A stretch of DNA of 64,000 bases, taken from positions 136,353 to 200,352 of the forward strand of contig NZ_JAFFPS010000010.1 in assembly GCF_016919165.1 (NCBI RefSeq), in the 5' to 3' direction. This document shows positions 46,955 through 55,444 of this stretch, in pieces. A program made the translations under genes and the position numbers. How positions within the stretch are numbered: position 1 is the first letter of the stretch; every line of letters starts with the position of its first letter. Below the pieces are notes generated by a model that saw nothing but the letters and a program-made list of their open reading frames with translations, was not told the DNA's origin and made no database searches. This DNA is from Leptospira chreensis. GTDB lineage: Bacteria > Spirochaetota > Leptospiria > Leptospirales > Leptospiraceae.

Positions 46955-48447
46955 TGAAACAAAAACCCTTATTCACCAACAAGGAATCTAAGGCCTTAGA
47001 TTCTCTCGCTACCAAGGAATTAGGGTTTCAAGAACAAACCTTAATGGGGATGGCTGCCCTTTCTATTTTTCATGCCAATGAAGATTTATGGAAAACAGCA
47101 GAATCCATTTGGATTCTTTCTGGGACGGGAGGAAACGGGGGAGATGGTTATGCCCTGGCTCATACCCTCTTCCAAGAAGGTTATTCTGTTCGGTGTTTTG
47201 CCACCTCCCCTAACAAAAACGATGCGGGAAAATTTTATGAAACCCTGGTTTCGAAAACTCTCGGTGCCATTGGCAGTGTAGATGATTTTTACAACGAATG
47301 GGAAGAGGCAGAGGAAGATTCAGTCCTTCTTGTGGACGCCCTTCTCGGAACGGGATTCCAAAATCCCCTCTCCGAAGAACTGAAAGAACTCATTGATACC
47401 ATCAATGATAGTGATGTATTTTTTTACCGGCTCTCCCTCGATACAGCCAGTGGTTGGAATCCTAATTTACTTGGGGAGAAGGATGCGAAGGCCCATAGTT
47501 TTGTTTTTGCCGATTCCATTGAGGAATTGGGGACAAGAAAATGGGAAAACATTGGATTTATTTATGAAAAAGATTCCATCATTCCCAGATACTATGAATC
47601 CATTGGATTTCCGGTCCGATCCCATTTAAACAATGTTACCTTTTCCAAACGATACTATTTAGAACCAGATCCAGAAAACGCAATCACTGCCATCAAACGA
47701 AAGAACAAAGACCATAAATACAGTGCAGGTTCTGCTCTATTTTATGGGGGTTCTGATGGAATGGAAGGAGCCATATTACTTTCGGAACAGGCCTTTTCTA
47801 GGTTAGGTGGAGGGATTAGTAAAATCGCCTCTCCTTCTTTAAAAATCAGCTCTCTGATTCTCAAAGAGGATCTTTCCAAAATGGCAAAAACAAGTTCTCT
47901 TGCAGAAACACTCGTTGATCCTTTTTTAAAAAAAACAAAGACAATCGTTGTGGGCCCGGGCCTTACTCAATACCCAAATGATTTGAGTGGATGGGAAGTT
48001 CCGGAAGGGTTACGTTTGGTTTTGGATGCCGGTGCCATTCCAACAAAAGGGAATTCACTTCCCAAAGGAAATCAAATCCTACTTACCCCTCACGTGGGGG
48101 AGCTGAACCGAATGACAGGGATCACCCACCATTCTGTTCAGGCCGCCTACGATACGTTAATTGAATACTGCCCGCAAAACAATGTCTATGTGCTTCTGAA
48201 ATCCTTTGTAAGCCTTCTTGTTTGTCCCGATGGTTCCTCTTATGTTTGGGAATCACCGAATCCAAAACTGGCGACTATGGGAACAGGGGATTTACTATCC
48301 GGGATCCTTGCTCGGTATTTGAGTTTGGACTTGTCCATTCCAGAGGCCGTGCATTTGGCACTTTCTTTGCTCGACCATTCCAAACAATCGGAAGAGCCCT
48401 ACCCTTCGGCCCACCAAATTCTAAAATCTCTAGTGGAGCTCATTTAA
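46954..48447 (+). CDS. nnr: Bifunctional NAD(P)HX epimerase/dehydratase
   Basis: A 497-residue repair enzyme for hydrated nicotinamide cofactors. The N-terminal half is the YjeF_N epimerase (SGTGGNGGDGYALAHTLFQEG, about 50-70; LLVDALLGTGFQNPL), and the C-terminal half the ADP/ATP-dependent dehydratase (YSAGSALFYGGSDGMEGAILLS, VVGPGLTQY, LLTPHVGELNRMTG, and GTGDLLSGILA). Both catalytic regions look intact. The ATG at 46954 overlaps the stop of the lipoprotein gene. It ends flush with the next gene. Confidence 0.93.
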   Translation: MKQKPLFTNKESKALDSLATKELGFQEQTLMGMAALSIFHANEDLWKTAESIWILSGTGGNGGDGYALAHTLFQEGYSVRCFATSPNKNDAGKFYETLVSKTLGAIGSVDDFYNEWEEAEEDSVLLVDALLGTGFQNPLSEELKELIDTINDSDVFFYRLSLDTASGWNPNLLGEKDAKAHSFVFADSIEELGTRKWENIGFIYEKDSIIPRYYESIGFPVRSHLNNVTFSKRYYLEPDPENAITAIKRKNKDHKYSAGSALFYGGSDGMEGAILLSEQAFSRLGGGISKIASPSLKISSLILKEDLSKMAKTSSLAETLVDPFLKKTKTIVVGPGLTQYPNDLSGWEVPEGLRLVLDAGAIPTKGNSLPKGNQILLTPHVGELNRMTGITHHSVQAAYDTLIEYCPQNNVYVLLKSFVSLLVCPDGSSYVWESPNPKLATMGTGDLLSGILARYLSLDLSIPEAVHLALSLLDHSKQSEEPYPSAHQILKSLVELI

Positions 48448-49059
48448 ATGGGAAAAGGTTACCACTCTCGTTCCCCAGAAGAATTTCGTGATTATCTAAA
48501 ACAGATCGGCGATAAAAATAAAAAGACAAGGTGGAGACAAATTGTCATCCTCATTGATTTGGTGCTTGTGATCCTTATTTTTTATATTGGGTTTCGCGCA
48601 CTGAATCCTGGAAGTTTCCAAAACCGCACCCAGTCCGACAAACAAATCGTAGATGGTTATCCGACTTACTTAAGTCTTTCAAGAGAAGAAGATGATTTGT
48701 TCCAAGGTTATTTTTTATTCATTGAAAATAATACAAAAACGGAAGCAAAATTTCCAAATCCAAAATGGACATCGGAATTTCGCATCCAAACGAAACAAGG
48801 CCTATTGTGTTTTCAGGAAAAGATTGAATGGGATAGTAGAACCATTCCCGCACAGGCCAATGGATTTTTATACCATTCTGTTTCCAAAAAAAAATGGAAG
48901 GACTTAGTTGCGGATTGTCGTAAAGAGATCTTTGATGAAGACGCCTCTATCTTTCGATCTAAGTTTCGTTCTCTGGATTTAGGTTTTTATTCCCAAGTCC
49001 TCATTCATTCAGAAGATAGAACCTTCACCTTCCAAATCAAACAAAGACCATACAAATAA
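48448..49059 (+). CDS. Single-span membrane protein, function unknown
   Basis: A 203-residue protein with a basic cytoplasmic head, one membrane segment (IVILIDLVLVILIFYIGFRAL, about 31-51) and an exposed domain of strands (GYFLFIENNTKTEAKFPNP, FRIQTKQGLLCFQEKIEW). It starts directly at the end of nnr, so it is co-translated with it. No family recognised; probably a Leptospira-type envelope protein. Confidence 0.75.
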   Translation: MGKGYHSRSPEEFRDYLKQIGDKNKKTRWRQIVILIDLVLVILIFYIGFRALNPGSFQNRTQSDKQIVDGYPTYLSLSREEDDLFQGYFLFIENNTKTEAKFPNPKWTSEFRIQTKQGLLCFQEKIEWDSRTIPAQANGFLYHSVSKKKWKDLVADCRKEIFDEDASIFRSKFRSLDLGFYSQVLIHSEDRTFTFQIKQRPYK

Positions 49060-49109
49060 GATCCGCTTACAAAGGTTTGTCCAACTTTCGTTTTATATTT
49101 CAGCGAAGG

Positions 49110-49562
49110 TTACCGGCCATTGGGCTGCAAGGAACTGGAAACAATGATTCCCCCCAAAACAATCAGGACCGTGCCGATCAAAACTTTAACAAAGTTCAAA
49201 TCTCTCCACTCTGAAAAAACAATGGCTCCCAGGATGACGGCAACGATGGCATTGGAATTGGTGAGAGGGGCAATGACTGATACGGGTAACTTCAAAACTG
49301 CAATCCCGTAACTCATACAATAGATCGCCGTAGACCAAGATAGTCCCATAAGAATGGCAAAAAGGCCACCGCTTACAGTGACTTCCCTCATTCCACTTTG
49401 GAAAGCAAAGAAGATTCCGTAACAAAAAATGGAGAACCCAACAAAGACCAAATAAATTGGCAAACTGATTCCTGCTCGTAGGCTCAGTTTCATAATGACA
49501 GTTCCCATTCCGAGAAGCAAAGCGGGGAAAACCCCGCCGATGAGTATGGTTCGAATTTCCAT
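49110..49562 (-). CDS. Half-size EamA/DMT-type transporter
   Basis: 150 residues with about five membrane segments (ILIGGVFPALLLGMGTVIMK, PIYLVFVGFSIFCYGIFFAF, LFAILMGLSWSTAIYCMSYG, VIAPLTNSNAIVAVILGAIV, VLIGTVLIVLGGIIV). This is one EamA repeat, where full transporters have two; small one-repeat members work as dimers. Third gene of the MarR-DUF1398-EamA series; a drug- or metabolite-export role under MarR is plausible. Confidence 0.82.
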   Translation of the reverse strand: MEIRTILIGGVFPALLLGMGTVIMKLSLRAGISLPIYLVFVGFSIFCYGIFFAFQSGMREVTVSGGLFAILMGLSWSTAIYCMSYGIAVLKLPVSVIAPLTNSNAIVAVILGAIVFSEWRDLNFVKVLIGTVLIVLGGIIVSSSLQPNGR

Positions 49563-49580
49563 ACTTTAATTTAACGAGAG

Positions 49581-50000
49581 TTACTCGCCGATTGTAACGT
49601 CTGGATACTCTTCCAGATAACTTTCACCGTTAGCACCATAGTAAATCACTTTCCGGCCTGTGAAATCTACATCATAACCAATGACTCCCGCTTCCCATGC
49701 TGCTTTCAAAAATTCCGGGAATGTGCTTCTACCTTCCTGGTCGGTGCGAAGTGCTGTGATCAGTGCCTCACGGTCAAAGTTCGCAATCTCATGAACCCCT
49801 GTCACAAGAGGGGTTCCTTGTTGTACAACAGAACCATCTTTCATATGATAGACTGCTTGGCAGGATGGTAGTGACCAACGATTGCTATGCACGCCGGCGC
49901 TACGAAGGACTTCCGCAAGCACAGGAAAGCCTCCGACTTTCGGGCGAATGGACACCGCATATTTTTGTGCGTCTGTGAGTCTGGTGGTGATTGGGTTCAT
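49581..50000 (-). CDS. DUF1398-family protein
   Basis: A 139-residue protein with the family blocks ALITALRTDQEGRSTFPEFLKAAWEAGVIGYDVDFTGRKVIYYG and ESYLEEYP, known from proteins often coupled to stress regulators. Enzymatic role unknown. The ATG at 50000 has a strong AAGGAGA. It lies 10 bases after the marR stop. Confidence 0.85.
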   Translation of the reverse strand: MNPITTRLTDAQKYAVSIRPKVGGFPVLAEVLRSAGVHSNRWSLPSCQAVYHMKDGSVVQQGTPLVTGVHEIANFDREALITALRTDQEGRSTFPEFLKAAWEAGVIGYDVDFTGRKVIYYGANGESYLEEYPDVTIGE

Positions 50001-50010
50001 GATTTTCTCC

Positions 50011-50481
50011 TTATTCCATTGGGTTTGCGTTTAGTTTATTTAGGTCTGCGAGTTTGATGAGTGTCTTCATCAGAAGGTCTCTTTCGGTTTGAGATAGTAA
50101 TGAGAAAAATGCCGAATCATTTTCATCGGCGATCTTGGAAAGCTTAGGAATGAGTTTCGTTGCCTTGGATGTGAGCTCGATGTCCTGATAACGGCGATCC
50201 CCTGCAGATTCTGCACGAGTCACAAGGCCCTTGTTCAAAAGACGATCAATGAGTTTGGATACAGCACCGCGAGTGAGGCCTGTGATCTCGGCCACAGCAC
50301 TCGGCGAGGTATTTTCCTCATGGGAATACATCTCCCGAAGAATGACCCACTCAGCAACGGTGACATCAAGAGCCGCCAGTTTCTTTGCAAAAGACTGGGA
50401 GACCGCATTGGATACAACCCGCAAACGGTAACCAATATGAGATTTTAGGTGGCTTGGTTCGAGGATTTCCTTTTTGGTCAT
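50011..50481 (-). CDS. MarR-family transcriptional regulator
   Basis: A 156-residue regulator. Winged helix: WVILREMYSHEENTSPSAVAEITGLTRGAVSKLIDRLLNKGLVTRAESAGDRRYQDIELTSKATKLIP, with the DRR wing at about 98. A perfect 20-bp palindrome overlaps its promoter (50491-50510), so it most likely represses itself and the two following genes. The ligand is unknown. Confidence 0.92.
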   Translation of the reverse strand: MTKKEILEPSHLKSHIGYRLRVVSNAVSQSFAKKLAALDVTVAEWVILREMYSHEENTSPSAVAEITGLTRGAVSKLIDRLLNKGLVTRAESAGDRRYQDIELTSKATKLIPKLSKIADENDSAFFSLLSQTERDLLMKTLIKLADLNKLNANPME

Positions 50482-50490
50482 AAATCAAAC

Positions 50491-50510
50491 ATAGTTTCCT
50501 AGGAAACTAT
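50491..50510. promoter_or_regulatory. MarR operator, perfect 20-bp palindrome
   Basis: ATAGTTTCCTAGGAAACTAT, a perfect palindrome with no loop, ending nine bases before the marR start codon. Size and place fit a MarR-dimer site. Confidence 0.8.
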
Positions 50511-50699
50511 TTGCAAGGAAATTAATTCAGGGATTTATTCTTTTTTTATCGTTTTATTGGAGTCTTTTAGTAAGAGACCGCAAGCATGGATGAGATCCCC
50601 ACCAATCAAAACCAAAAGTAGGATTTCGGAATCATTGGTGTCAGACCAAAAACAAATCAAAATTCATTTTCATGAAACCGTCTTTAATGGAAAAAAATA

Positions 50700-51872
50700 T
50701 TATAACTGACTATTCAACAAATCAAAGTTATTGGTAGATTTCGCTTCACAACTTCGTATCTGACCAAATTGATTTTCACCACCGCAAGCTAAAATGGAAT
50801 TTCCTATCGACTCAAAAACAAACAATGCCCTGGAAGTTGTTAAACTATAAGATTCTTTATTAAGTATACCAAGATTAGAAACTTTGTAACAGTCAGTCGG
50901 CTCTGTATAGATATTATTTTCAAATCTACCCCCGCCACAAATAATCACATCAGAACCTACTTTCACTGATCCATGCGCCCCACGAGATTCACCCATATTC
51001 CCGACCAGAGTGAAATTTCCTGTGCCAAAATCGTAAATTTCGACAGACTTGGAGTATGAATAATTTCCGTTTATATCAAAAGAATAACCACCTGACAAAA
51101 CCACGCGATTATTATCTAAGAGATTGGCTGTATGATTGGAACGCGCAACAGACATTTGCTGTCCAACTAACGTAAAAACATTGGTAGCGGGATCAAAAAG
51201 TTCAGCCGAAGATAACGTTTCACTAATACCATCCCCTCCAAAAATCAAAACTTTTCCGTTATTTAATAAAGTAGCAGTATGCCTTCTACGCGAAAAATTC
51301 ATATCATTGATTAATTCAAAAGAACTGGTTCCTGGATGGAAAACTTCTGCTGACTTCAACTTTTCTGATTGTTTTCCAAAGCCACCAGTGATCAAAACCC
51401 GGCCATCATTCAAAAGAGTTGCCGTATTGTGAGTTCTCGGTATATTCATTGGAGAAACGATAGAAAAAGAATTTATCGATGGATCATATACTTCCGAATC
51501 AGGAAGAATCAATCTACCGTCATAGCCTCCAATAATGAGAACTTTTCCATTCTGCAAAGTGACAGCTTCGTGCTGATATCTGCGTTTATTCATTGAACCC
51601 AAAAAAGAAACTCTATTTTCCGTTAATTTATAAACGTTAGCCATCATATTCGCTTTTTGGCTATCCCCTCCTACCAGTAAGACTTCTTTTTCTGAATATT
51701 TTGCAAACCTCTGTTGTGCCATACCGAAGGGAGACAGGGAATCGTTAATTAGAATTAGCCCCAAAAGGGACTTTTCCCGCTCTCCTTCTTCTTCTTTTTC
51801 CAGATCGATAAGACATTGGCAAAAAAGGAAGGAACATAAAAAACAAAATGAAAAAAATTTAACTAAATACAT
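50700..51872 (-). CDS. Kelch-repeat lipoprotein
   Basis: A 390-residue lipoprotein: signal MYLVKFFSFCFLCSFLFCQC (cysteine within the first 20 residues), then six kelch blades of the form HxxATLLNxGKVLIxGG (for example THNTATLLNDGRVLITGGFG, RHTATLLNNGKVLIFGGDG). Kelch propellers bind proteins or sugars; here it is exported and lipid-anchored. Codons are AT-rich. It is the first of a group of secreted-protein genes. Confidence 0.85.
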   Translation of the reverse strand: MYLVKFFSFCFLCSFLFCQCLIDLEKEEEGEREKSLLGLILINDSLSPFGMAQQRFAKYSEKEVLLVGGDSQKANMMANVYKLTENRVSFLGSMNKRRYQHEAVTLQNGKVLIIGGYDGRLILPDSEVYDPSINSFSIVSPMNIPRTHNTATLLNDGRVLITGGFGKQSEKLKSAEVFHPGTSSFELINDMNFSRRRHTATLLNNGKVLIFGGDGISETLSSAELFDPATNVFTLVGQQMSVARSNHTANLLDNNRVVLSGGYSFDINGNYSYSKSVEIYDFGTGNFTLVGNMGESRGAHGSVKVGSDVIICGGGRFENNIYTEPTDCYKVSNLGILNKESYSLTTSRALFVFESIGNSILACGGENQFGQIRSCEAKSTNNFDLLNSQL

Positions 51873-51960
51873 AAACCCTTCATCCCAAATAATCTTTATT
51901 GTATATAAATGCTATAGGCCGATTCATTCTAAAAAATCCACCAAGGTCCATAAAATAAAA

Positions 51961-52425
51961 CTAATAAACCAAAATCGTTCCATTCACTTCATTACTGCAT
52001 AAACTTCTGGCATTTGCAAGACCTAGCGAAGCAGGAAGAATGTATTCATTAATATAAATTATATTCGAAGAAATACATTTAAAATCTTTAGAATAATTCA
52101 AAGCACACTTATCAGGATATTTCGTTAATGAATGCCATTCGGTTATTATTTTATTTGGATCCAAACCTACGACCGTATAAACATTTACACAATATTGAGA
52201 CAAACTTAACCCAATATTCTGGCTATCGATCACAGAATATCGGAATAACATGTTATTCATAGGGAGTGCCGAATTATAATCGTTTAAAATTTGATTCGCT
52301 AATAGTAGCAAAGAACTCCCCCTCCTTAGCATTTTATTTTCTTCTCTCAGATCATTGTTATCATTCAAATCAACACAATGAATGATAAACAAAAGTTGGA
52401 TGGTTACTAAAAATATTTTTTTCAT
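51961..52425 (-). CDS. Lipoprotein, function unknown
   Basis: A 154-residue protein with signal MKKIFLVTIQLLFIIHC and lipidation cysteine at residue 17. The mature chain has several cysteines (YCVNVY, KCALNY, FKCISS, LCSNEV) that could form disulfides. The ATG at 52425 overlaps the stop of the upstream gene (ATGA), a sign of translational coupling; a longer frame to 52503 runs inside that gene and is not credible. Family not recognised. Confidence 0.75.
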   Translation of the reverse strand: MKKIFLVTIQLLFIIHCVDLNDNNDLREENKMLRRGSSLLLLANQILNDYNSALPMNNMLFRYSVIDSQNIGLSLSQYCVNVYTVVGLDPNKIITEWHSLTKYPDKCALNYSKDFKCISSNIIYINEYILPASLGLANARSLCSNEVNGTILVY

Positions 52426-52742
52426 TGATTTACTGGCAAATAGCGATTTTTTGCTTTTTCTTCGGGAATACAAATTGTATTTTGTTGGCACGACCTGACA
52501 CATTCTGTCCGTATTGTATTTGCATATTCGTTACCACCCCAAGGCCCTTGGAATACACTCATATCCATACACTTTTTAATACATTCTTTCTTTTCCTTGC
52601 AGTCGATGATCCAAGCTTGGTGCCGACCTGAATTCTCTATTTGCTTTTTGTCTTCTTTACTATAAATTGAATCCGAAACCAAAAAATAAAATGAAAATAG
52701 TAATAAGAATCGATAAACTTTCATATTCTTACTTAGGCTCAT
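52422..52742 (-). CDS. Small secreted cysteine-rich protein
   Basis: A 106-residue protein with signal peptide (KVYRFLLLFSFYFLVSDSIYS) and a mature part with cysteine pairs in C-x5-C-x3-C spacing (DCKEKKECIKKCMDM, ECVRSCQQNTICIPEE), suggesting disulfide-bonded loops. Start at 52742 chosen because AAGGA lies about five bases upstream; ATGs at 52724 and 52778 are alternatives. It is coupled to the lipoprotein gene that follows. No family recognised. Confidence 0.7.
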   Translation of the reverse strand: MSLSKNMKVYRFLLLFSFYFLVSDSIYSKEDKKQIENSGRHQAWIIDCKEKKECIKKCMDMSVFQGPWGGNEYANTIRTECVRSCQQNTICIPEEKAKNRYLPVNQ

Positions 52743-52891
52743 AAAATCCTTGTTAAACATCCTACTCATGGAAATCAAAACATTGCTAGGTCACAGGATT
52801 CGATTTCAAGTATCTCGCAATATGGTTTGTAAATGTTATGACCTTTGTCATTCATTCACTTACCTTAGAGACAATTCGATTCAATGAATTT

Positions 52892-53320
52892 TTATTTCAC
52901 GCAAACTGCACAATTTTGAACATTATCAGCAAATTGTGACATATATGCTTCTCCTTGCGCACCGTAGTTAAAACCACTTGGCCTAGAGTAAAAACTTGTT
53001 TGAAGAGCAGTCAAACCACTGATAGTAGATGCGGAACATATCAAATTTGACACTCCAACTGTTGGAGTAGCTGATCGAATGTAAGGCATTTGCATATAAC
53101 CAACATAAGCGGTCGTCCAACCAGTTGCGCATGATGTTGATCCCCAAGCGATATAGCTCGCTCCGACAGGAACATCTCCTCCGGCACCAGTTCCCATAAA
53201 TGCGGAAAGCCCTAAAACAGCCATTAGTCCATTCTTCGCAGAGTCATTGTTTGCTTGAAATAGACCACATTGCAAAAATACAGAAAAACCAAAAATAATA
53301 GCTAATAATTTAATTTTCAT
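52892..53320 (-). CDS. Lipoprotein, function unknown
   Basis: A 142-residue protein with signal MKIKLLAIIFGFSVFLQC and lipidation cysteine at about residue 18, then a hydrophobic Gly/Ala stretch (LMAVLGLSAFMGTGAGGDVPV) and a domain with CATGW, LICSAS, NCAVCVK cysteines. A GTG two codons upstream is less likely. Its downstream neighbour starts 149 bases away. Leptospira-type secreted protein; no family recognised. Confidence 0.72.
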   Translation of the reverse strand: MKIKLLAIIFGFSVFLQCGLFQANNDSAKNGLMAVLGLSAFMGTGAGGDVPVGASYIAWGSTSCATGWTTAYVGYMQMPYIRSATPTVGVSNLICSASTISGLTALQTSFYSRPSGFNYGAQGEAYMSQFADNVQNCAVCVK

Positions 53321-53523
53321 TGGCACAGATTTAACTATTAAATTTAAAAATCAAGTGAATTCTATTCCTAAATTTTTATGAATCATTCCAATTCTTTCAA
53401 TTGGTTTCAATTCCTGTATCAATCAATAAACAAACAAGGCAAATTACTAATTCATAAAACTTGCGGTGTATTTTCAAAATATTCCAATATTAAAGAATTG
53501 AAATTTCACTTCAGAAAAACGAA
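53321..53523. other. Intergenic region, nothing recognised
   Basis: AT-rich DNA between a minus-strand lipoprotein and a repeat. No credible gene; a 121-codon open frame at 53378-53743 runs through the repeat and is not credible. Confidence 0.5.
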
Positions 53524-53596
53524 AGGGATACGGCGGGCGAAGGTCCGAAGGACGGAAGCGTTTAGCGCACCCCAGAGTAGCCCGGTCCCGAGGGAT
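53524..53596 (+). repeat. Interspersed structured repeat, copy B
   Basis: AGGGATACGGCGGGC ... ACCCCAGAGTAGCCCG; matches copies A and C along its length. The variable hairpin is GTCC-GAA-GGAC (53543-53553), different in bases from the other copies but still paired. Lies 485 bases from tRNA-Arg. Confidence 0.75.
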
Positions 53597-54072
53597 AGAA
53601 GGAAGGGATCACCAAACGGGTGTGATGGTTTTAGAGGAAGAGAGTTCGGGATTCGCCCGGGGGCTTGGTTTAGTTGTTATAGGGGGATGGGGAGAGGTAG
53701 AGAGGGAATGGATAGTAAGCGATTTTGTATAGTTTCAAATTAGAATAAACGAGTTTGTTAGTATATTCGGATATATTTAAATGAGTTTGGTTTTAGTAAT
53801 TTCTAAGGGGAAATCAAAATCGCTACAGTCGGATTCCCTGGCGGGAATCGAAATGGTGCTGACTGGTGCCCCAGGAGGGAATCGACCTCTCTGCTGGTTC
53901 GCCGTCATGGCTCACCGGCGCGTCGAGGCACGGTTTTGTTCGTCGCCTCCCATCCGGGTCGGCTTGTCCAAACCATTGCTCCCTATGGGTCGCAACGTTT
54001 TGGCTCACAAAACTGTTCGATTCCCAGCTTGGTTGTGTTAGATGAGTTTGGTTTTTGGGTATGGGAAAAATT
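53597..54072. other. tRNA-flanking region with duplicated tRNA 3' end
   Basis: About 475 bases without a credible gene. The 22-base TGGTGCCCCAGGAGGGAATCGA (53864-53885) repeats exactly the 3' end of tRNA-Arg (54073-54094) in the same orientation, then the copies diverge; a 14-base ATGAGTTTGGTTTT is also repeated (53781 and 54042). The rest is GC-richer than its surroundings with short hairpins. Looks like a decayed tRNA duplication or an old attachment scar. Confidence 0.55.
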
Positions 54073-54147
54073 TGGTGCCCCAGGAGGGAATCGAACCCCC
54101 ACTGTCGGTTCCGAAGACCGATGTTCTATCCGTTGAACTACCAGGGC
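54073..54147 (-). tRNA. tRNA-Arg (TCG)
   Basis: Cloverleaf on the minus strand: acceptor GCCCTGG with CTGGGGC (two G-T pairs), D-arm GTTCAACGGATAGAAC, anticodon arm TCGGT-CTTCGGA-ACCGA with anticodon TCG, T-arm GGGGG-TTCGATT-CCCTC, encoded CCA (54073-54075). Lies 18 bases after the gene at 54166 on the same strand. Confidence 0.93.
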
Positions 54148-54165
54148 GTGGTGACAGATGTAATG

Positions 54166-55008
54166 TCAGGATAGGGGGGGCCTGTCTTCGGGCAAATGAT
54201 TTTTTGGAAGGGAGAGGGCCATACGCACAATGTAAAGGGCAAGGAGGATGGTCCAACCGATGAGAAAAAATCGCAAACAAAGGAAGATATAATAAATGGG
54301 TTTGGGTTCGCCGGGAACAATGAAAATGGTAAGGTCGCTTGCGGTAACGATATGGGAACCGGGAAATTTTTTACGGATGGAATCGAAGGCCTTACGAAAG
54401 TCCCCTAACCTTTCCGAGGGATCCAAATGAAAATCATTGGTATAACGTAGAGATCCTTCATCACCAAAAGCGTAAAAATGAGACTCCCATCCGAGAAAAC
54501 TAAATTCAGCAGGAAAAGATCCGGGTGGATTTTTCAGAAAAAAATAGAGGGTTCCGCCTTCGTAAGAGAATGATGGGATTTGGCCTTCGAGGCGCAGTTT
54601 TTCTTTGCTAAATCCATCTTCATAAAAATCGGACCAGTCTCCCCATTGGTAAACGGTTTCGGAATCCTCTTTCCAAAGGAAACCTCCCAGGCTTGGAAGG
54701 GCTTCGAGGGAATTTGCAAAGGAAGTGAATTTTTGATTTTTAGATTTAATATCTGCTTTGTTAAGAGTTTGGGTTCGTAATATATTTTTTAATTGGATGC
54801 GAGTGTCACGGATTTCGGCGGAATTGGATTCGGTGATTCGTTTGCGAATCTCGGTTTCTTCTTTGCGGAAGGGATTGGAGAATACAACTTCAGAAAGGGA
54901 ATAAATGAATTCGGTCAATGGATCTTTTGTTTCAGTCTGTGTTTCTGAAAACAGAGGACTAAGGCCTACCAGAGAAAGGAATAGGATGATTAAAAAATAG
55001 ATTCTCAT
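54166..55008 (-). CDS. Exported protein with C-terminal membrane anchor
   Basis: A 280-residue protein with signal peptide MRIYFLIILFLSLVGLSPLFS, a charged helical part (RKEETEIRKRITESNSAEIRD), a mixed domain and a C-terminal membrane span (YYIFLCLRFFLIGWTILLALYIV, about 242-264). A two-ended membrane tether is thus expected, with the domain in the periplasm. No family recognised. Divergent from the HIT gene. Confidence 0.72.
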   Translation of the reverse strand: MRIYFLIILFLSLVGLSPLFSETQTETKDPLTEFIYSLSEVVFSNPFRKEETEIRKRITESNSAEIRDTRIQLKNILRTQTLNKADIKSKNQKFTSFANSLEALPSLGGFLWKEDSETVYQWGDWSDFYEDGFSKEKLRLEGQIPSFSYEGGTLYFFLKNPPGSFPAEFSFLGWESHFYAFGDEGSLRYTNDFHLDPSERLGDFRKAFDSIRKKFPGSHIVTASDLTIFIVPGEPKPIYYIFLCLRFFLIGWTILLALYIVRMALSLPKNHLPEDRPPLS

Positions 55009-55040
55009 CTCTTTACCTATCGGCCAAATTGGGAAGAATG

Positions 55041-55397
55041 ATGAACTGTAGCATCTGTGATGCCCATAAAAATAAAACAGAAACCCTATTCCAAAATGAG
55101 GATTGGATTCTCAGAAAAGCAGAACAAAACCTAGAAGGGTATTTGTATTTGGAACACCGTAGTCATGTGGAGTCCTGGTTTGGGCTTGGGATCTCTGTGT
55201 TTGAAAATTATGGACGAGCCATCCACAAAGCCACGGAAATTCTAAAAGAATACAATCCCGAAAAAATGTACATTGTGGCCATTGCCGAAAGAGTGCCTCA
55301 TTTGCATGTACATCTCATCCCTCGGTATGAAAACCAGGACAAGGGCCTTGAGCATATTGCCAAAGCCACAGGACCCGGATTTCCGAAACCTATGTAA
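55041..55397 (+). CDS. HIT-family nucleotide-binding protein
   Basis: A 118-residue histidine-triad protein with the motif HLHVHLIPR near residue 93 and an N-terminal CSICDAHK pair resembling a zinc knuckle. HIT proteins hydrolyse or transfer nucleotide phosphates (for example AMP-lysine, Ap4A). The ATG at 55041 (or 55038) follows GGGAAG. It is followed by two PPK2-like genes, so polyphosphate/nucleotide metabolism may be linked. Confidence 0.88.
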   Translation: MNCSICDAHKNKTETLFQNEDWILRKAEQNLEGYLYLEHRSHVESWFGLGISVFENYGRAIHKATEILKEYNPEKMYIVAIAERVPHLHVHLIPRYENQDKGLEHIAKATGPGFPKPM

Positions 55398-55418
55398 ACA
55401 AAAACCATTGAGAAAAAA

Positions 55419-55444
55419 AGGTAGGTTTTTTAAAAAACCTACCT
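55419..55444. repeat. Perfect 26-bp palindrome at the PPK2-like start codon
   Basis: AGGTAGGTTTTTT and its exact complement meet at 55431/55432. It ends one base before the ATG at 55445 of the PPK2-like gene and 22 bases after the HIT stop. It could end HIT transcription, or be an operator or a translation-blocking hairpin. Confidence 0.7.

Noticed and set aside
53524..53596. Possible CRISPR or insertion-sequence end
   Set aside because: Copies are single, far apart and without transposase or spacers; better explained as interspersed structured repeats.
53378..53743. 121-codon plus-strand open frame
   Set aside because: It runs through structured repeat B, has no ribosome site and no protein-like composition.
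53781..54041. 86-codon plus-strand open frame beside tRNA-Arg
   Set aside because: Its sequence is made of a copy of the tRNA 3' end and hairpins; typical false ORF at tRNAs.
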